Of a stretch of 64,000 bases of DNA, positions 54,601-61,317 are shown piece after piece. Source of the stretch: Rhopalosiphum padi (Eukaryota > Arthropoda > Insecta > Hemiptera > Aphididae); the NCBI RefSeq assembly GCF_020882245.1, contig NC_083598.1, positions 33,393,858 to 33,457,857 on the forward strand, written 5' to 3'. A program made the translations under genes and the position numbers. Every line of letters begins with the position of its first letter. The stretch's first letter is position 1. The notes beneath the pieces were generated by a model, which saw only the letters and a list, made by a program, of their open reading frames with translations, was not told where the DNA came from and searched no databases.

Positions 54601-56779
54601 AGAGTATAATAAATAATATATGCTTAGATACTAAGTTTATAAATAATAGATCTTATGTAATGCATCTATGTCTATTTTATATTTTTGTAATACCATATTT
54701 AAGAACTATTATCCTTAGTAAAAAAATACGTTTAATTAACTCGAACATTACTCGTTTATTTTAGATCGGTTAAAATTTGCAAAACGTCATCTCTTTTTTA
54801 GTTTACAGTTAAAAAATGTGTTAGTTTGAAATAAAAATAAGTTTGTATCACCACGTGAACTTATTAAATTATAATAATAATAATTACATTGAAACTATTG
54901 AAAATATTATGATCATTAAATAAAATTATTAATTTCTAAATATGAGATGAATATGTACATAGATATATACAGTTTATAAACCAATACAGTTCCCCTCACA
55001 CCATTTGGTATGGACAATTTCTTATTTTACAATAAGACAAGCATATAATATTATTACGCTCCTAAGTTGTAATGGTCAAACCGTCAAACGAATGTTAAAA
55101 CTTTTTTTTTTTTAAATCAAACGACCTTAAAACAATAACAGTTAAGTATATTTTTTTTCTAAATCTCAATGATTATTATTAATATTATATTAAAAATGAA
55201 TGTCATACATAGGATACTAAATTTTCAGATCATTCGTAATGTCTTGAAAATTTAATACAATTTAATGCTTGTAAAATATATTAAAATTAAACAAGTCAAC
55301 AGAGAAGAGATGATTTACACACGGGACGTTTGAATACGTGACATCATTACAGGTAAGTTTATTGGCTTTGAGATGGCACACTATAATATTATGTTTATAT
55401 AGCTAAAGTATTATATTTTTGCTTGATGCTTAATTAAATTAAATTTCGTAAGTAGTTTTTTTATTAACTTATATACCTAGCCTAATACTAGTAATATATT
55501 AGGAAATAATTGTAAACCAACTTATTATATTTGTTTTTTTCTACAATGCCTGCGGTTTTAGAAATATTATGCAAACAGTTTTAAAATGAATGATAATTCT
55601 ATATAAACGGTATTTTACTTTCATTATAATACCTATATATTATATAAATAAATGTATTATTAAAATTAATTTTTGTATGGGACACAACAATTTGTAATAC
55701 ATTGTGATATTATTTGTTAAAAAAAAATAATACATTTTTAAATAAACTTTTTACAATATGTAATATTGTAATCGTCAAGACGTAATGCTTATTAACAAGA
55801 GCTCAATAATAATAATAATAATATAATTATTTTTTAATATTATACACGAAATGGTTACATACTTGTAAATATTGTACTTATAATAGATGGGAAAAAATAG
55901 GTATTCAAATTAATGTTATATTGCATTGATAGTAATTATAAATTTTTTATAATGAAAATTAAAAATATTCACATAATCAATCGGCAAAAAATTCAATTAT
56001 TATTAATTCGATTTCTATTTCTGTAGCTTATAATCTAAGGGCATACTCAGTGTACTATTTAATAACGTTGTAAATAATATATGTTATTTATGGTAAACTA
56101 GTAAAGTGGTAACTGCAGTTAGATAAATAAAGGTTTAAATATTTTAAAAATGATATATATATATATTTATATATATTTCATATTACAGTCGCTTAAATAA
56201 CTACACTCGATCACGTCATCCGTTATATATTCAAAAATACTAGTATCTTCATTTAAGTATCTAGGTATATGGAAATGTATATATATCGCTTAATAATAAT
56301 AATGAGTAACAAATTCAAAATTAATATCAAAATAGTATATTTTGTTTAATTTAGTTTACTATATTTTTTAAAAAAACTTAAAAAAACAAAATAATTAAAT
56401 TAAATACAAATACTATTGAAAAACTGCATTTGAATATTTCATTATGCTCACTTGAAGATACTTAGACATTTTTTAACACAATCACACAGCTATGCAGTGT
56501 TATATCGTAAGTACATATCGTAGACAAAGATATAATATCTTAGCCCGTGTACAGTATGTATAGATAAGTCAAAAATTATACTTTCTTAGTCATTTTACGC
56601 TAAACCTATAAGATGATGGGGTGGATGCGTGGTAAGGATAATACTGACTTTTTTTCGTTTATAAACGTTTAAAATATTACCTGGTAAACGACATCCGGAC
56701 GCGTAGACGAACAGACTTGTATCACTTGCAGCAGCGAATTACACGAGAACGCAAACACAACAGCGGTGGAGGTCTTCAT
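15356..56779 (-). CDS. ADAMTS-like secreted zinc metalloprotease, 17 exons, 805 aa
   Basis: Seen: joining 56681-56779, 48631-48770, 44188-44380, 43922-44069, 40765-40817, 40467-40643, 38627-38823, 36496-36545, 35786-35927, 29874-30002, 28486-28681, 26296-26391, 24604-24724, 24406-24509, 23962-24085, 20740-20915 and 15356-15628 (all complement) gives one open frame of 2418 nt with every junction GT-AG and in phase. Residues 1-25 look like a signal peptide; about 26-211 propeptide; about 216-440 reprolysin-type catalytic domain with HEIGHSLGMHHD (zinc His 395, 399, 405; Glu 396) and a Met-turn at Met419; about 445-550 disintegrin-like; about 561-615 one TSP1 repeat; about 616-715 cysteine-rich; 716-805 unique tail. 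Known: ADAMTS enzymes are secreted and cleave matrix proteins. Inferred: catalytically competent, extracellular. Odd: no spacer, no C-terminal TSP1 array, no obvious RxKR furin site. Orthology to a named ADAMTS is not assigned; in a sap-feeder a salivary role is possible but unproven. Confidence -1.
15629..20739 (-). other. ADAMTS-like intron 16
   Basis: 5.1 kb, AT-rich, with many poly-T tracts. About 15760-15870 repeats gataaa and atccagataaa words and looks like a degenerate repeat. No coding exon is seen. Confidence -1.
20740..20915 (-). CDS. ADAMTS-like exon 16 (cysteine-rich region)
   Basis: Residues 657-715. GCSVFCRRK matches the ADAMTS 'CkLyCrae' motif; FPDGTWCHAV and YYCLNHVCTPE match 'v.DGTpCg....vCv.GkC'. 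The acceptor is ttctattgcag and the donor gtaaga. The cysteine-rich region ends here with no spacer following. Confidence -1.
20916..23961 (-). other. ADAMTS-like intron 15
   Basis: 3.0 kb of AT-rich sequence. I see nothing in it that I can name. Confidence -1.
23962..24085 (-). CDS. ADAMTS-like exon 15 (start of cysteine-rich region)
   Basis: Residues 616-656 plus one base of codon 657. It starts TCQKSKK and contains AKCKELASILP, corresponding to 'R..qCxxxn' at the start of the ADAMTS cysteine-rich module. The acceptor is ttttttttacag and the donor gttagt (non-consensus at position 3, but the phase fits). Confidence -1.
24406..24509 (-). CDS. ADAMTS-like exon 14 (rest of TSP1)
   Basis: Residues 581-615. 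FRSRTRTCNNPKP is the arginine ladder and third Cys of the TSP1 repeat; EGCEG and VLCKDD complete it. It follows a 94-nt intron, the shortest in the gene. The acceptor is cgtttgtag and the donor gtgtat, one of the weaker donors. Confidence -1.
24604..24724 (-). CDS. ADAMTS-like exon 13 (end of disintegrin-like, start of TSP1)
   Basis: Residues 541-580 plus one base of codon 581. WCEAGKCV closes the disintegrin-like module ('kWCxxGkCV'). A lysine-rich linker follows, then GGWSQWKVHECTSGC, the tryptophan and cysteine start of a thrombospondin type-1 repeat (Trp563, Trp566). The usual Gly run after the second Cys is replaced by IHKSKG. The acceptor is cgaacgcag and the donor gtatgt. Confidence -1.
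24725..26295 (-). other. ADAMTS-like intron 12
   Basis: 1.6 kb, AT-rich. A purine-rich run (agagaaagagatagatagagagag) lies near 26180-26210. Nothing coding is seen. Confidence -1.
26296..26391 (-). CDS. ADAMTS-like exon 12 (disintegrin-like region)
   Basis: Residues 509-540, phase 0 at both ends. The acceptor is ttttcgtag and the donor gtaatta. It encodes DICENLQCETPNRPGY, then ALEGTTCGPSS, equivalent to the 'C..LwC....' and 'aaeGTxCG' signature of the ADAMTS disintegrin-like domain. Confidence -1.
26392..28485 (-). other. ADAMTS-like intron 11
   Basis: 2.1 kb. Mostly AT-rich, with a GC-richer islet at about 27740-27860 that contains an exon-like segment (see 27773-27834). Confidence -1.
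27773..27834 (-). other. exon-like segment in intron 11, possible poison exon
   Basis: A 62-nt GC-richer segment bounded by tcacacag on the acceptor side and gtgagc on the donor side. Inserted between exons 11 and 12 (both phase 0), it would put TAA in frame after 17 codons. It could be a regulated poison exon, a chance match, or a repeat fragment; there is no direct evidence of use. Confidence -1.
28486..28681 (-). CDS. ADAMTS-like exon 11 (disintegrin-like region)
   Basis: Residues 443-508. The acceptor is tttttgctccag and the donor gtaagt. It contains the first Cys of the disintegrin-like module (FECLF) and the typical PGQAWDAKKQCELLL, equivalent to 'pGxxydadxQCxlxfG'. Phase 2 in, phase 0 out. 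Open frames on the opposite strand here are shadows. Confidence -1.
28682..29873 (-). other. ADAMTS-like intron 10
   Basis: 1.2 kb, AT-rich. It holds an ATA/AAT microsatellite at 28741-28766 close to the acceptor of exon 11. Nothing else is recognised. Confidence -1.
28741..28766 (+). repeat. (AAT)n microsatellite
   Basis: About nine units, 60 nt upstream of the exon 11 acceptor on the transcribed strand. Confidence -1.
29874..30002 (-). CDS. ADAMTS-like exon 10 (third zinc His, Met-turn)
   Basis: Residues 400-442 plus two bases of codon 443. It supplies S-LGMHHDG, completing HExxHxxGxxHD with His405 and Asp406, and the Met-turn in GFIMSPS (Met419). The conserved WSECSARV segment ends the catalytic domain. 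The acceptor is tttttctacag and the donor gtaaaac. Unspliced read-through would hit TAA immediately at the donor. Confidence -1.
32500..32658 (+). pseudogene. LINE ORF1 remnant
   Basis: Open for about 50 codons in the gag-like nucleic-acid-binding region of Jockey-type ORF1, ending in a stop. The zinc-knuckle part expected downstream is missing, apparently deleted before the endonuclease begins 10 nt later. Confidence -1.
32668..33520 (+). pseudogene. LINE ORF2 endonuclease remnant
   Basis: Apurinic-type endonuclease motifs (GDYNAK, then SLDH in place of S-DH) in at least two frames with in-frame stops. The region after 33017 reads for 76 codons in one frame, then shifts. It is inactive. Confidence -1.
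35786..35927 (-). CDS. ADAMTS-like exon 9 (zinc-binding HEIGH)
   Basis: Residues 353-399 plus two bases of codon 400. It encodes GLATVGGICSEKYSC (the 'lGlAxvgxiCdpxrSC' signature), then a variable loop, then ILAHEIGH with catalytic Glu396 and zinc ligands His395 and His399. The acceptor is gttattttgcag and the donor gtatct. The active site is split between this exon and exon 10 across a 5.8-kb intron. Confidence -1.
35928..36495 (-). other. ADAMTS-like intron 8
   Basis: 568 nt, AT-rich. It contains an inverted repeat with CAGCAAGTA at 36008 and TACTTGCTG ending at 36069. Confidence -1.
36008..36069. repeat. short inverted repeat in intron 8
   Basis: Nine-bp perfect arms (cagcaagta and tacttgctg) around a 44-nt AT-rich loop. 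It may be a tiny MITE or chance. Confidence -1.
36496..36545 (-). CDS. ADAMTS-like exon 8 (catalytic domain, 50-nt exon)
   Basis: Residues 336-352 plus one base of codon 353. The acceptor is tttattttcag and the donor gtgagt. It encodes LDFYSMENGHWSGSTMG, in the position of the ADAMTS 'iLlTrxDi...tLGlA' loop. This exon is too short for ORF finding; it is supported by splice sites and by phase 2 in, phase 1 out. Confidence -1.
37141..37656. mobile_element. truncated copy of the attctgaac repeat family
   Basis: It starts agattctaagcacatcgatg and shares gtattgattttanaatgatgt-type words and cgacaaaattg with the adjacent copy in the same orientation and order. It is shorter and lacks a matching right end. 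Confidence -1.
37658..38404. mobile_element. 747-bp element with attctgaacgga inverted termini
   Basis: The left end ATTCTGAACGGA is matched by the right end, which reads TCCGTTCAGAAT; the identity continues imperfectly (gtgat against atgat). There is no coding capacity and no sure target duplication. This looks like a non-autonomous DNA transposon of a family common in aphid genomes; the family name is not known to me. Confidence -1.
38627..38823 (-). CDS. ADAMTS-like exon 7 (catalytic domain)
   Basis: Residues 271-335 plus two bases of codon 336. The acceptor is tttttccttcag and the donor gtaaac. It encodes 'LYHHPSLGKKIEIVLVKLEMF' in two parts: the 'lyrdpSLGn.vnivvvrlvvl'-type core strand of ADAMTS. 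LLLDSFCAFNKK, the conserved 'sLdsFCkWq' segment, follows. Confidence -1.
38824..40466 (-). other. ADAMTS-like intron 6
   Basis: 1.6 kb, strongly AT-rich; nothing recognised. The 88-codon minus-strand open frame at 39636-39902 has no recognisable features. Confidence -1.
40467..40643 (-). CDS. ADAMTS-like exon 6 (start of catalytic domain)
   Basis: Residues 212-270. The acceptor is gccgtgcag and the donor gtgagtat, phase 0 on both sides. It begins with an acidic, alanine-rich linker. It then enters the first strand and helix of the reprolysin fold (PVLETALYFDEPAYKTFLEY), matching the usual 'xxVEtlvVaD...' opening of ADAMTS proteases. Confidence -1.
40765..40817 (-). CDS. ADAMTS-like exon 5 (end of propeptide)
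   Basis: Residues 194-211, a 53-nt micro-exon with acceptor cttgtctgcag and donor gtgagt. It encodes DVLRRPGENYAFMSPDIF. It is accepted because phase 1 in and phase 0 out fit both neighbours exactly. LRR is the only dibasic motif close to the propeptide-protease boundary. Confidence -1.
40818..43921 (-). other. ADAMTS-like intron 4
   Basis: 3.1 kb. Two similar segments near 43185-43220 and 43438-43460 share ataagt...gagcgag-type words in direct orientation and may belong to a diverged repeat. Otherwise nothing is recognised. Confidence -1.
43922..44069 (-). CDS. ADAMTS-like exon 4 (propeptide)
   Basis: Residues 145-193 plus one base of codon 194. The acceptor is gtttacag and the donor gtgagtatg. 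It contains two Cys in CRSRC and an N-glycosylation sequon NHT at Asn186. It is separated from exon 3 by a 118-nt intron. The basic pair in LKR lies near the end of the exon, but it is not an RxKR furin site. Confidence -1.
44188..44380 (-). CDS. ADAMTS-like exon 3 (propeptide core)
   Basis: Residues 80-144. The acceptor is ...attatag and the donor gtgagt. The stretch RRCHYMHRISHTGDAGV fits the propeptide signature of ADAM/ADAMTS proteins, in which a C-x-Y-x-G-type segment is followed by a hydrophobic core ending in C-x-G. Phase 2 in, phase 0 out. The antisense strand here also holds a long open frame, which is a shadow of this exon. Confidence -1.
45301..45318 (+). repeat. (TA)n microsatellite
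   Basis: Nine TA units in intron 2. Confidence -1.
46961..46968. repeat. target-site duplication, left (cgtagtaa)
   Basis: Perfect 8-bp copy of 47529-47536 flanking the 560-bp MITE. Confidence -1.
46969..47528. mobile_element. 560-bp hAT-type MITE with 8-bp target duplication
   Basis: The left terminus is CAGTGGCGGATCTAGG and the right terminus, reverse-complemented, CAGTGGCGGATTTAAGG. Both are followed inward by G/C runs (gggggggg and cccccc). It is flanked by identical 8-bp direct repeats cgtagtaa at 46961-46968 and 47529-47536. CAGTG...-type ends and an 8-bp duplication are hallmarks of the hAT superfamily. There is no transposase coding region, so it is non-autonomous. The intact duplication suggests a fairly recent insertion. 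Confidence -1.
47529..47536. repeat. target-site duplication, right (cgtagtaa)
   Basis: Perfect 8-bp copy of 46961-46968. Confidence -1.
48631..48770 (-). CDS. ADAMTS-like exon 2 (propeptide)
   Basis: Residues 34-79 plus two bases of codon 80. The acceptor is cacatacacag at 48771 and the donor gtatct at 48630. It encodes the N-terminal propeptide (GLHDAMTIDELNYYFGV and following), acidic, with one Cys. It follows a 7.9-kb intron 1 that is rich in mobile elements. Confidence -1.
49609..49781. mobile_element. 173-bp hAT-type MITE
   Basis: The ends are CAGTGCTTCTCAAACT and, reverse-complemented, CAGTGTTTTTCAAACT, a classic hAT-like CAGTGNTTCTCAA terminus. Flanks ctgtaata (49601-49608) and ctgtaaca (49782-49789) are an 8-bp target duplication with one mismatch. 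The interior is short and non-coding. Confidence -1.
51061..51312. mobile_element. 252-bp foldback MITE
   Basis: The terminal inverted repeats are ACTAGATAGCCGACTT on the left and ACTAGATAGCTGACTT (reverse complement) on the right. The inverted similarity extends inward over about 100 nt per arm, for example aatgaaagaggt against attaaagaggt. The transcript of the element could fold into a long hairpin. I cannot define a target duplication; ttt is present on both sides. Confidence -1.
54058..54072. repeat. LINE target-site duplication, left
   Basis: 15-bp copy identical to 54225-54239. Confidence -1.
54073..54224 (+). mobile_element. 5'-truncated LINE 3' end with 15-bp target duplication
   Basis: Flanked by perfect direct repeats aatggccagttaggt (54058-54072 and 54225-54239). 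In between, the plus strand encodes the end of a reverse-transcriptase ORF (RIKEDLKMLGVKNAEETAQ, one in-frame TGA, then WRQYVVAAMGLKGL and stop). This is the familiar 'R....DL...gv..w...aqDR..Wr..v.a' tail of non-LTR elements. A short UTR and an A/G-rich tail follow, ending in aagaaaaaaaag. This is a complete signature of target-primed reverse transcription with 5' truncation. Confidence -1.
54225..54239. repeat. LINE target-site duplication, right
   Basis: 15-bp copy identical to 54058-54072, directly after the A-rich tail. Confidence -1.
56681..56779 (-). CDS. ADAMTS-like exon 1 (start codon, signal peptide)
   Basis: Residues 1-33. The ATG at 56779 opens a hydrophobic N-terminus (TAVVFAF then LLQVIQVC), a plausible signal peptide ending near residue 25. 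The donor after 56681 is gtaatat, phase 0. This ATG was chosen because it is the first in frame and leads straight into the hydrophobic stretch; a 16-codon out-of-frame uORF overlaps it. Confidence -1.
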
Positions 56780-56826
56780 TGTTCTAAGTTCTGACAAGGT
56801 TTGCGTAAAAATTGGTTAAATTCCAT
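56776..56826 (-). promoter_or_regulatory. upstream ORF overlapping the ADAMTS start codon
   Basis: An ATG at 56826 opens a 16-codon frame ending in TGA at 56778-56776, which overlaps the main ATG (56779-56777) as ATGA. If transcribed, it could lower or couple translation of the main frame. The uATG is directly preceded by ...gactgcag, so it could instead mark a 5'UTR splice acceptor. The transcription start is not known. Confidence -1.
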
Positions 56827-59800
56827 CTGCAGTCAATGTCAGCGGTTCAGTGCCTTTCGTAACGGTAAAATGTGAACCATATGGAAGGAAACAATATAAT
56901 ATTATAATATTAAAAGCGATGTGGGCAATTTAGCATCCAAAATGCAATACGGATTCACGTCATAGAGGTAAGATAATTATAAGGTGCATACCAGCTATAT
57001 ACTGTTTTGTATTATTGTAAACGTTGACATGGCCGTCATCGGTATACCGAAACGCGCAACGCGGACGATAGTAATAATAATAATATTATTAAAAAACGCT
57101 TTGATTGGAGGGGATGGCGGGTAGGAATACGCGGGTTTTCAGGGGGACCCGCTTCATAAAACTATTTATGTATATTAAATAATAATAAAAGCATTTTTTT
57201 TTTATTGGAGCGGCGTTTAATACAATTATTAAATAGTACGCCCATTTTATTATATTATTAATTATTTTTATTGCGGTGAACATAATCCGTATCGTTATAA
57301 TATACGTATGTTATATATTTTTATATCAGGTTTCGGATGCTCAAAAAAAAACGATATAGTTGAGTAGATAGATATTGCTAGTTGAATAAAAGCCTATTAT
57401 GTAGTATTTTCTGCGATTATTCAAGTAAACAAAGAGTGGATTCTTAAGTTTTTCATTAGTTTAGATAATATTGTAATATTAATAAACTATTAATTTAGTT
57501 TAAAAAAATGATAATTGTAATAAAATACTTAAAATATCGTATAATACTCATAATGTACATAGTTGAGGCTTCCGCAATAGTCAGTGTAAAAAGTAATAGC
57601 AATAATAATAATAATAAAATTGTTTTTTGGATAAGGACGGTCAATATTTTTTATTACCTTATAATAATTGTTTTCACCTATGTGTGAAATAATTATACGA
57701 AATGTCTATTTAATTAAAAATTGTTTTCTAAAACTTTATTATCAAGACCTAAAACATTAATCTATATTCTCTGCTAATCATATGACCACTCTAAAAACCT
57801 CTATTCAAAGAAAATAGAAATCCGTACTATGTACATGCGAATATGGTTCAGGATTTAGTTTACAGAAGATGTTGAAGACATATATTTTAATATAATTTCT
57901 GAATATATAACCATATGGGTAAACTACCATTTAAACCTGCTGATTTTTCCTATTAGGGTACTTCAGAGAAAACTTACTAAAACAGCAACTCTTATACCTA
58001 CATAATATAATATAAACTATTTTGTATTGATTTATTTTTTAAAATATTAAAATAATATAATTTAAAATGGCGGGGAATATGCTGACCAACGGAAAAAAAT
58101 TGTCAACAACTCTTTGCAAAAATAAAATCATAATATACTAATACGTACTTTTATACTTAAAAATGTGATAGGTAATAGGTTTTTAAGGTTTCCATAATTC
58201 CTACTTATTTAATGAATTCCTTTTTTATTGGTTTAAACATGATTTAACTAAATCCTACGGTATTGACAGATATGCATGGATAAAAAAACACATGGGTTCC
58301 TGTATTAAAATGAGGATATGAATTTTTTTCAAATATACAATTCAAACGTAATTATTAACACATTATATCACATATTCAAATATACAATTCACGTTTATAA
58401 TTTGGGAAAAAATAAAATTTTATTTTATTCATTTGAAGACACGAATGAAAAATATACACTTTACACATATTGAAATGCGCGTTTGTACTACCTATATAAT
58501 ATAATATATGTAGTGTATTTAATATATAATATACTATTGGCTAGTTTTTGATTATTATGTGAACATTATTATCAGTGAAAATGTCAGTACTGACAGCGCT
58601 CTAAGCACTGTCACATGATCGACAGGAGTTTTTTTTATGTTATAATAAAGTATAAGCAATGCATTCAAATAAATTTTCTAAGCATACATATTTTCTTTCA
58701 TAAAACAATCTACTTTCCACTATAAAACGAGTCCAAAACAACTATATAATAGTGTTTATCGATTCAAATAATAACGTTTAAAATCGCGTTTTCTTATTAT
58801 ATGTTTGTAAAATGTTTCAGAAAACTCTTGAAATACTATATATTCTGCATTTATAAATGTACTATACATTTTACTAGGAAATTACTCAGCAAAGATACCT
58901 ATATAGTCGTTTTCTTCAGCCTAAGATTCAGATTATTCAGTTCATTATATTATTCTTAGTACAACACACGAATATGTCAAACGTGTTATAACTTATAAAT
59001 TATACTATATTCTCAAAAGTCAACACTCGAGTTTCGAACAAACGGTTAAAAATTGTAGGTTCATAGGATCGTAAAAGAATCACGTTTCCTATTCGGTATT
59101 CCGTTTATTATTCAGGTGGATATTAAAATAAAACGTCGAATAAGTCTAGTTAATTCGTATTTTTCTTTTAAATTTAAAATTATTAACATGCAACACGAGT
59201 TTTTATAATATAATATATTATCATATTTTTTTAGATTCAATAATGCGTGTTCTTTCAAGCATTTTCTAGTGGCTCTACATATTTTTCCTTTGATAATAAA
59301 TATTAAATACATTCAAATTATAATTTTTAGAATATTTTAAGTATACTGGAGAACCATTTATTGATTAATTTAAATTTTTTTATACCATTTTAGGAGTGCT
59401 CTGATGATTGAATTGAGTTCAAAAATCTGAGTTTTTTATTGTAAATTATTAAAGAAAATGATTTTTTTTTTTTTTTTTTAATATTAATGTATATAATTTG
59501 AAATTCTAACCAGTAGTTAATGAGTTATTAAAATGTGCATTAAAAAAGAAAACAATATATGTAATATTGCATTTAATATTTATTATGCGATGAACGATGA
59601 ACATTTTGACAAATTATAAAAATATAACATGTTGATTAATATTAATTGCTATCATTTTTAAATTATCATAGCTTATCCTATAAATATTCTTATATTTCAT
59701 GTCAATAATAATGGCCAGTGGATCTATTATTTTTAATACAAAGTTAAATTACTCAAAAATTATTAGTTTGAAATTCAATTTATCTAAATAAACATCTACA

Positions 59801-59953
59801 GACCTCCACTAGAATGGTATACAAATCTAAATGCTTTAAATTAAGGTTGTTACAGCTTAAACACTTTAACTAAAAATTCTAAGAATCAAAATTCGAATAC
59901 ATTTATTATTAAATGAAAAATGGAGATGAGCATATTTGATGGATCACCGTGTT

Positions 59954-59987
59954 TATATAATATATATATATATATATATTATATATA
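59954..59987 (+). repeat. (TA)n tract
   Basis: Near-pure TA alternation in upstream DNA. Confidence -1.
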
Positions 59988-60650
59988 AAATAAATGAACA
60001 TTTTCAAATTTAAAATAATATTTAGAGGTTGGATCATATTTCGATAGAAATATAATGAAAGTTATTGAGAGCTTAAAAAAAAAGCACAAATATATCATAC
60101 ATATATTATTATATTTTGTCGAAATTCAAAAATATTACGAGTGTAATATATTTTACTTAAAAAAAATACTATAATCGCTGATCTCTCTTATAAATACGTA
60201 TATACATTGTTACCCCACTTGAAATATACACCTATGTTTGGGTCGTCATTATAGTTTTAACATTTCAAGTAAAGATAAAAAAAGGCAAAATGTGCAAGAG
60301 AATTTTACTTTTTTTTATCTATATGCGATAACGTACCAACATAATAATATAGTTTGTAGAGAATGATTCTTTTTAAGGTAAACACTAAAATTGACATACT
60401 TAGTAATATTTTTGATAGTTTAGGTATTTTTGTTATACCTACTTAATCAGGTGCTATCGTGATATGATTCTTGACTATGATGAAAACGTAAATATTAATA
60501 CGTATAAATACACATTTTCATGATTTTATGTATTTTTAAACAAAGGAATATTTATTATATTTATTTTTTAAATAATTTGAAGTCATTAAAAAATGGAGAT
60601 CTTGTAAAATAAATATTCAATTTTTAACATATTAGATATAATTATCTAGG

Positions 60651-60754
60651 TTATAAGTATTTAAGTTTAGATGCACATAGTACAGTGGACCGACGTTTTG
60701 TGGGGTTCTCTTGTGCAACTTTACTCTGTTTATCTAAGCTTTAAATACTTATAA
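60651..60754. repeat. inverted repeat with 22-nt arms
   Basis: Left arm 60651-60672 (ttataagtatttaagtttag and on) pairs with right arm 60732-60754, with one bulge and one mismatch. The loop is about 59 nt, GC-richer and not repetitive. It could be a MITE relic or a transcribed hairpin. Confidence -1.
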
Positions 60755-61294
60755 GTTATAATTAGTTAATTATTCGTTTGGAATTAATTTTTATGTTAAA
60801 TTATATGTGATATAAAGTATGTACACAACTTGTAGTAAATTCTCTAAAAAGTAAAAATACGTTTTACTTCAATATATGAAATTAAAATATTATTTTTAAT
60901 TTTTTTTTTTTAATTATTGCCTTGTAAATAAGTAATGACTTACAATTTTTATAAAGATATATTTCCAAAATAATTATAACGTTACGAGATAATTATTAGT
61001 GTTTATGAAATTGGTTTTTTAGATTTACTTTACCGATTGTTGGGCATGGATGCTGATTGTATGCATAATAATTAATGAGTAATTACAATAGGTAATGACG
61101 GTAATGTAGTATTTCGAACATTAGGAACATTGTCGCATTATTATTGTTTATTCTGTTCATATAAATTATAATCTTGTACAGTTGGTGGTGTGCAATACAA
61201 TGTATTATATAATTATGCAATTTTAATTTAGAATATTCAAATAAAACCTGAAATTTACAACTCAAACGGACGTTACGGTATCCCGCGCATAGTG

Positions 61295-61317
61295 TAATAA
61301 TAATAATAATAATAATC
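61295..61317 (+). repeat. (TAA)n microsatellite
   Basis: About seven units in upstream non-coding DNA. Confidence -1.

Larger units (their letters stand above)
48771..56680 (-). other. ADAMTS-like intron 1
   Basis: 7.9 kb, the longest intron. It contains two MITEs (49609-49781, 51061-51312) and a 5'-truncated LINE (54073-54224). The rest is AT-rich with no exon recognised; regulatory elements are possible but not visible. Confidence -1.

Noticed and set aside
45301..60000. Many alternating TA and AAT runs as possible regulatory elements
   Set aside because: Ordinary microsatellites for this base composition; only the clearest are listed.
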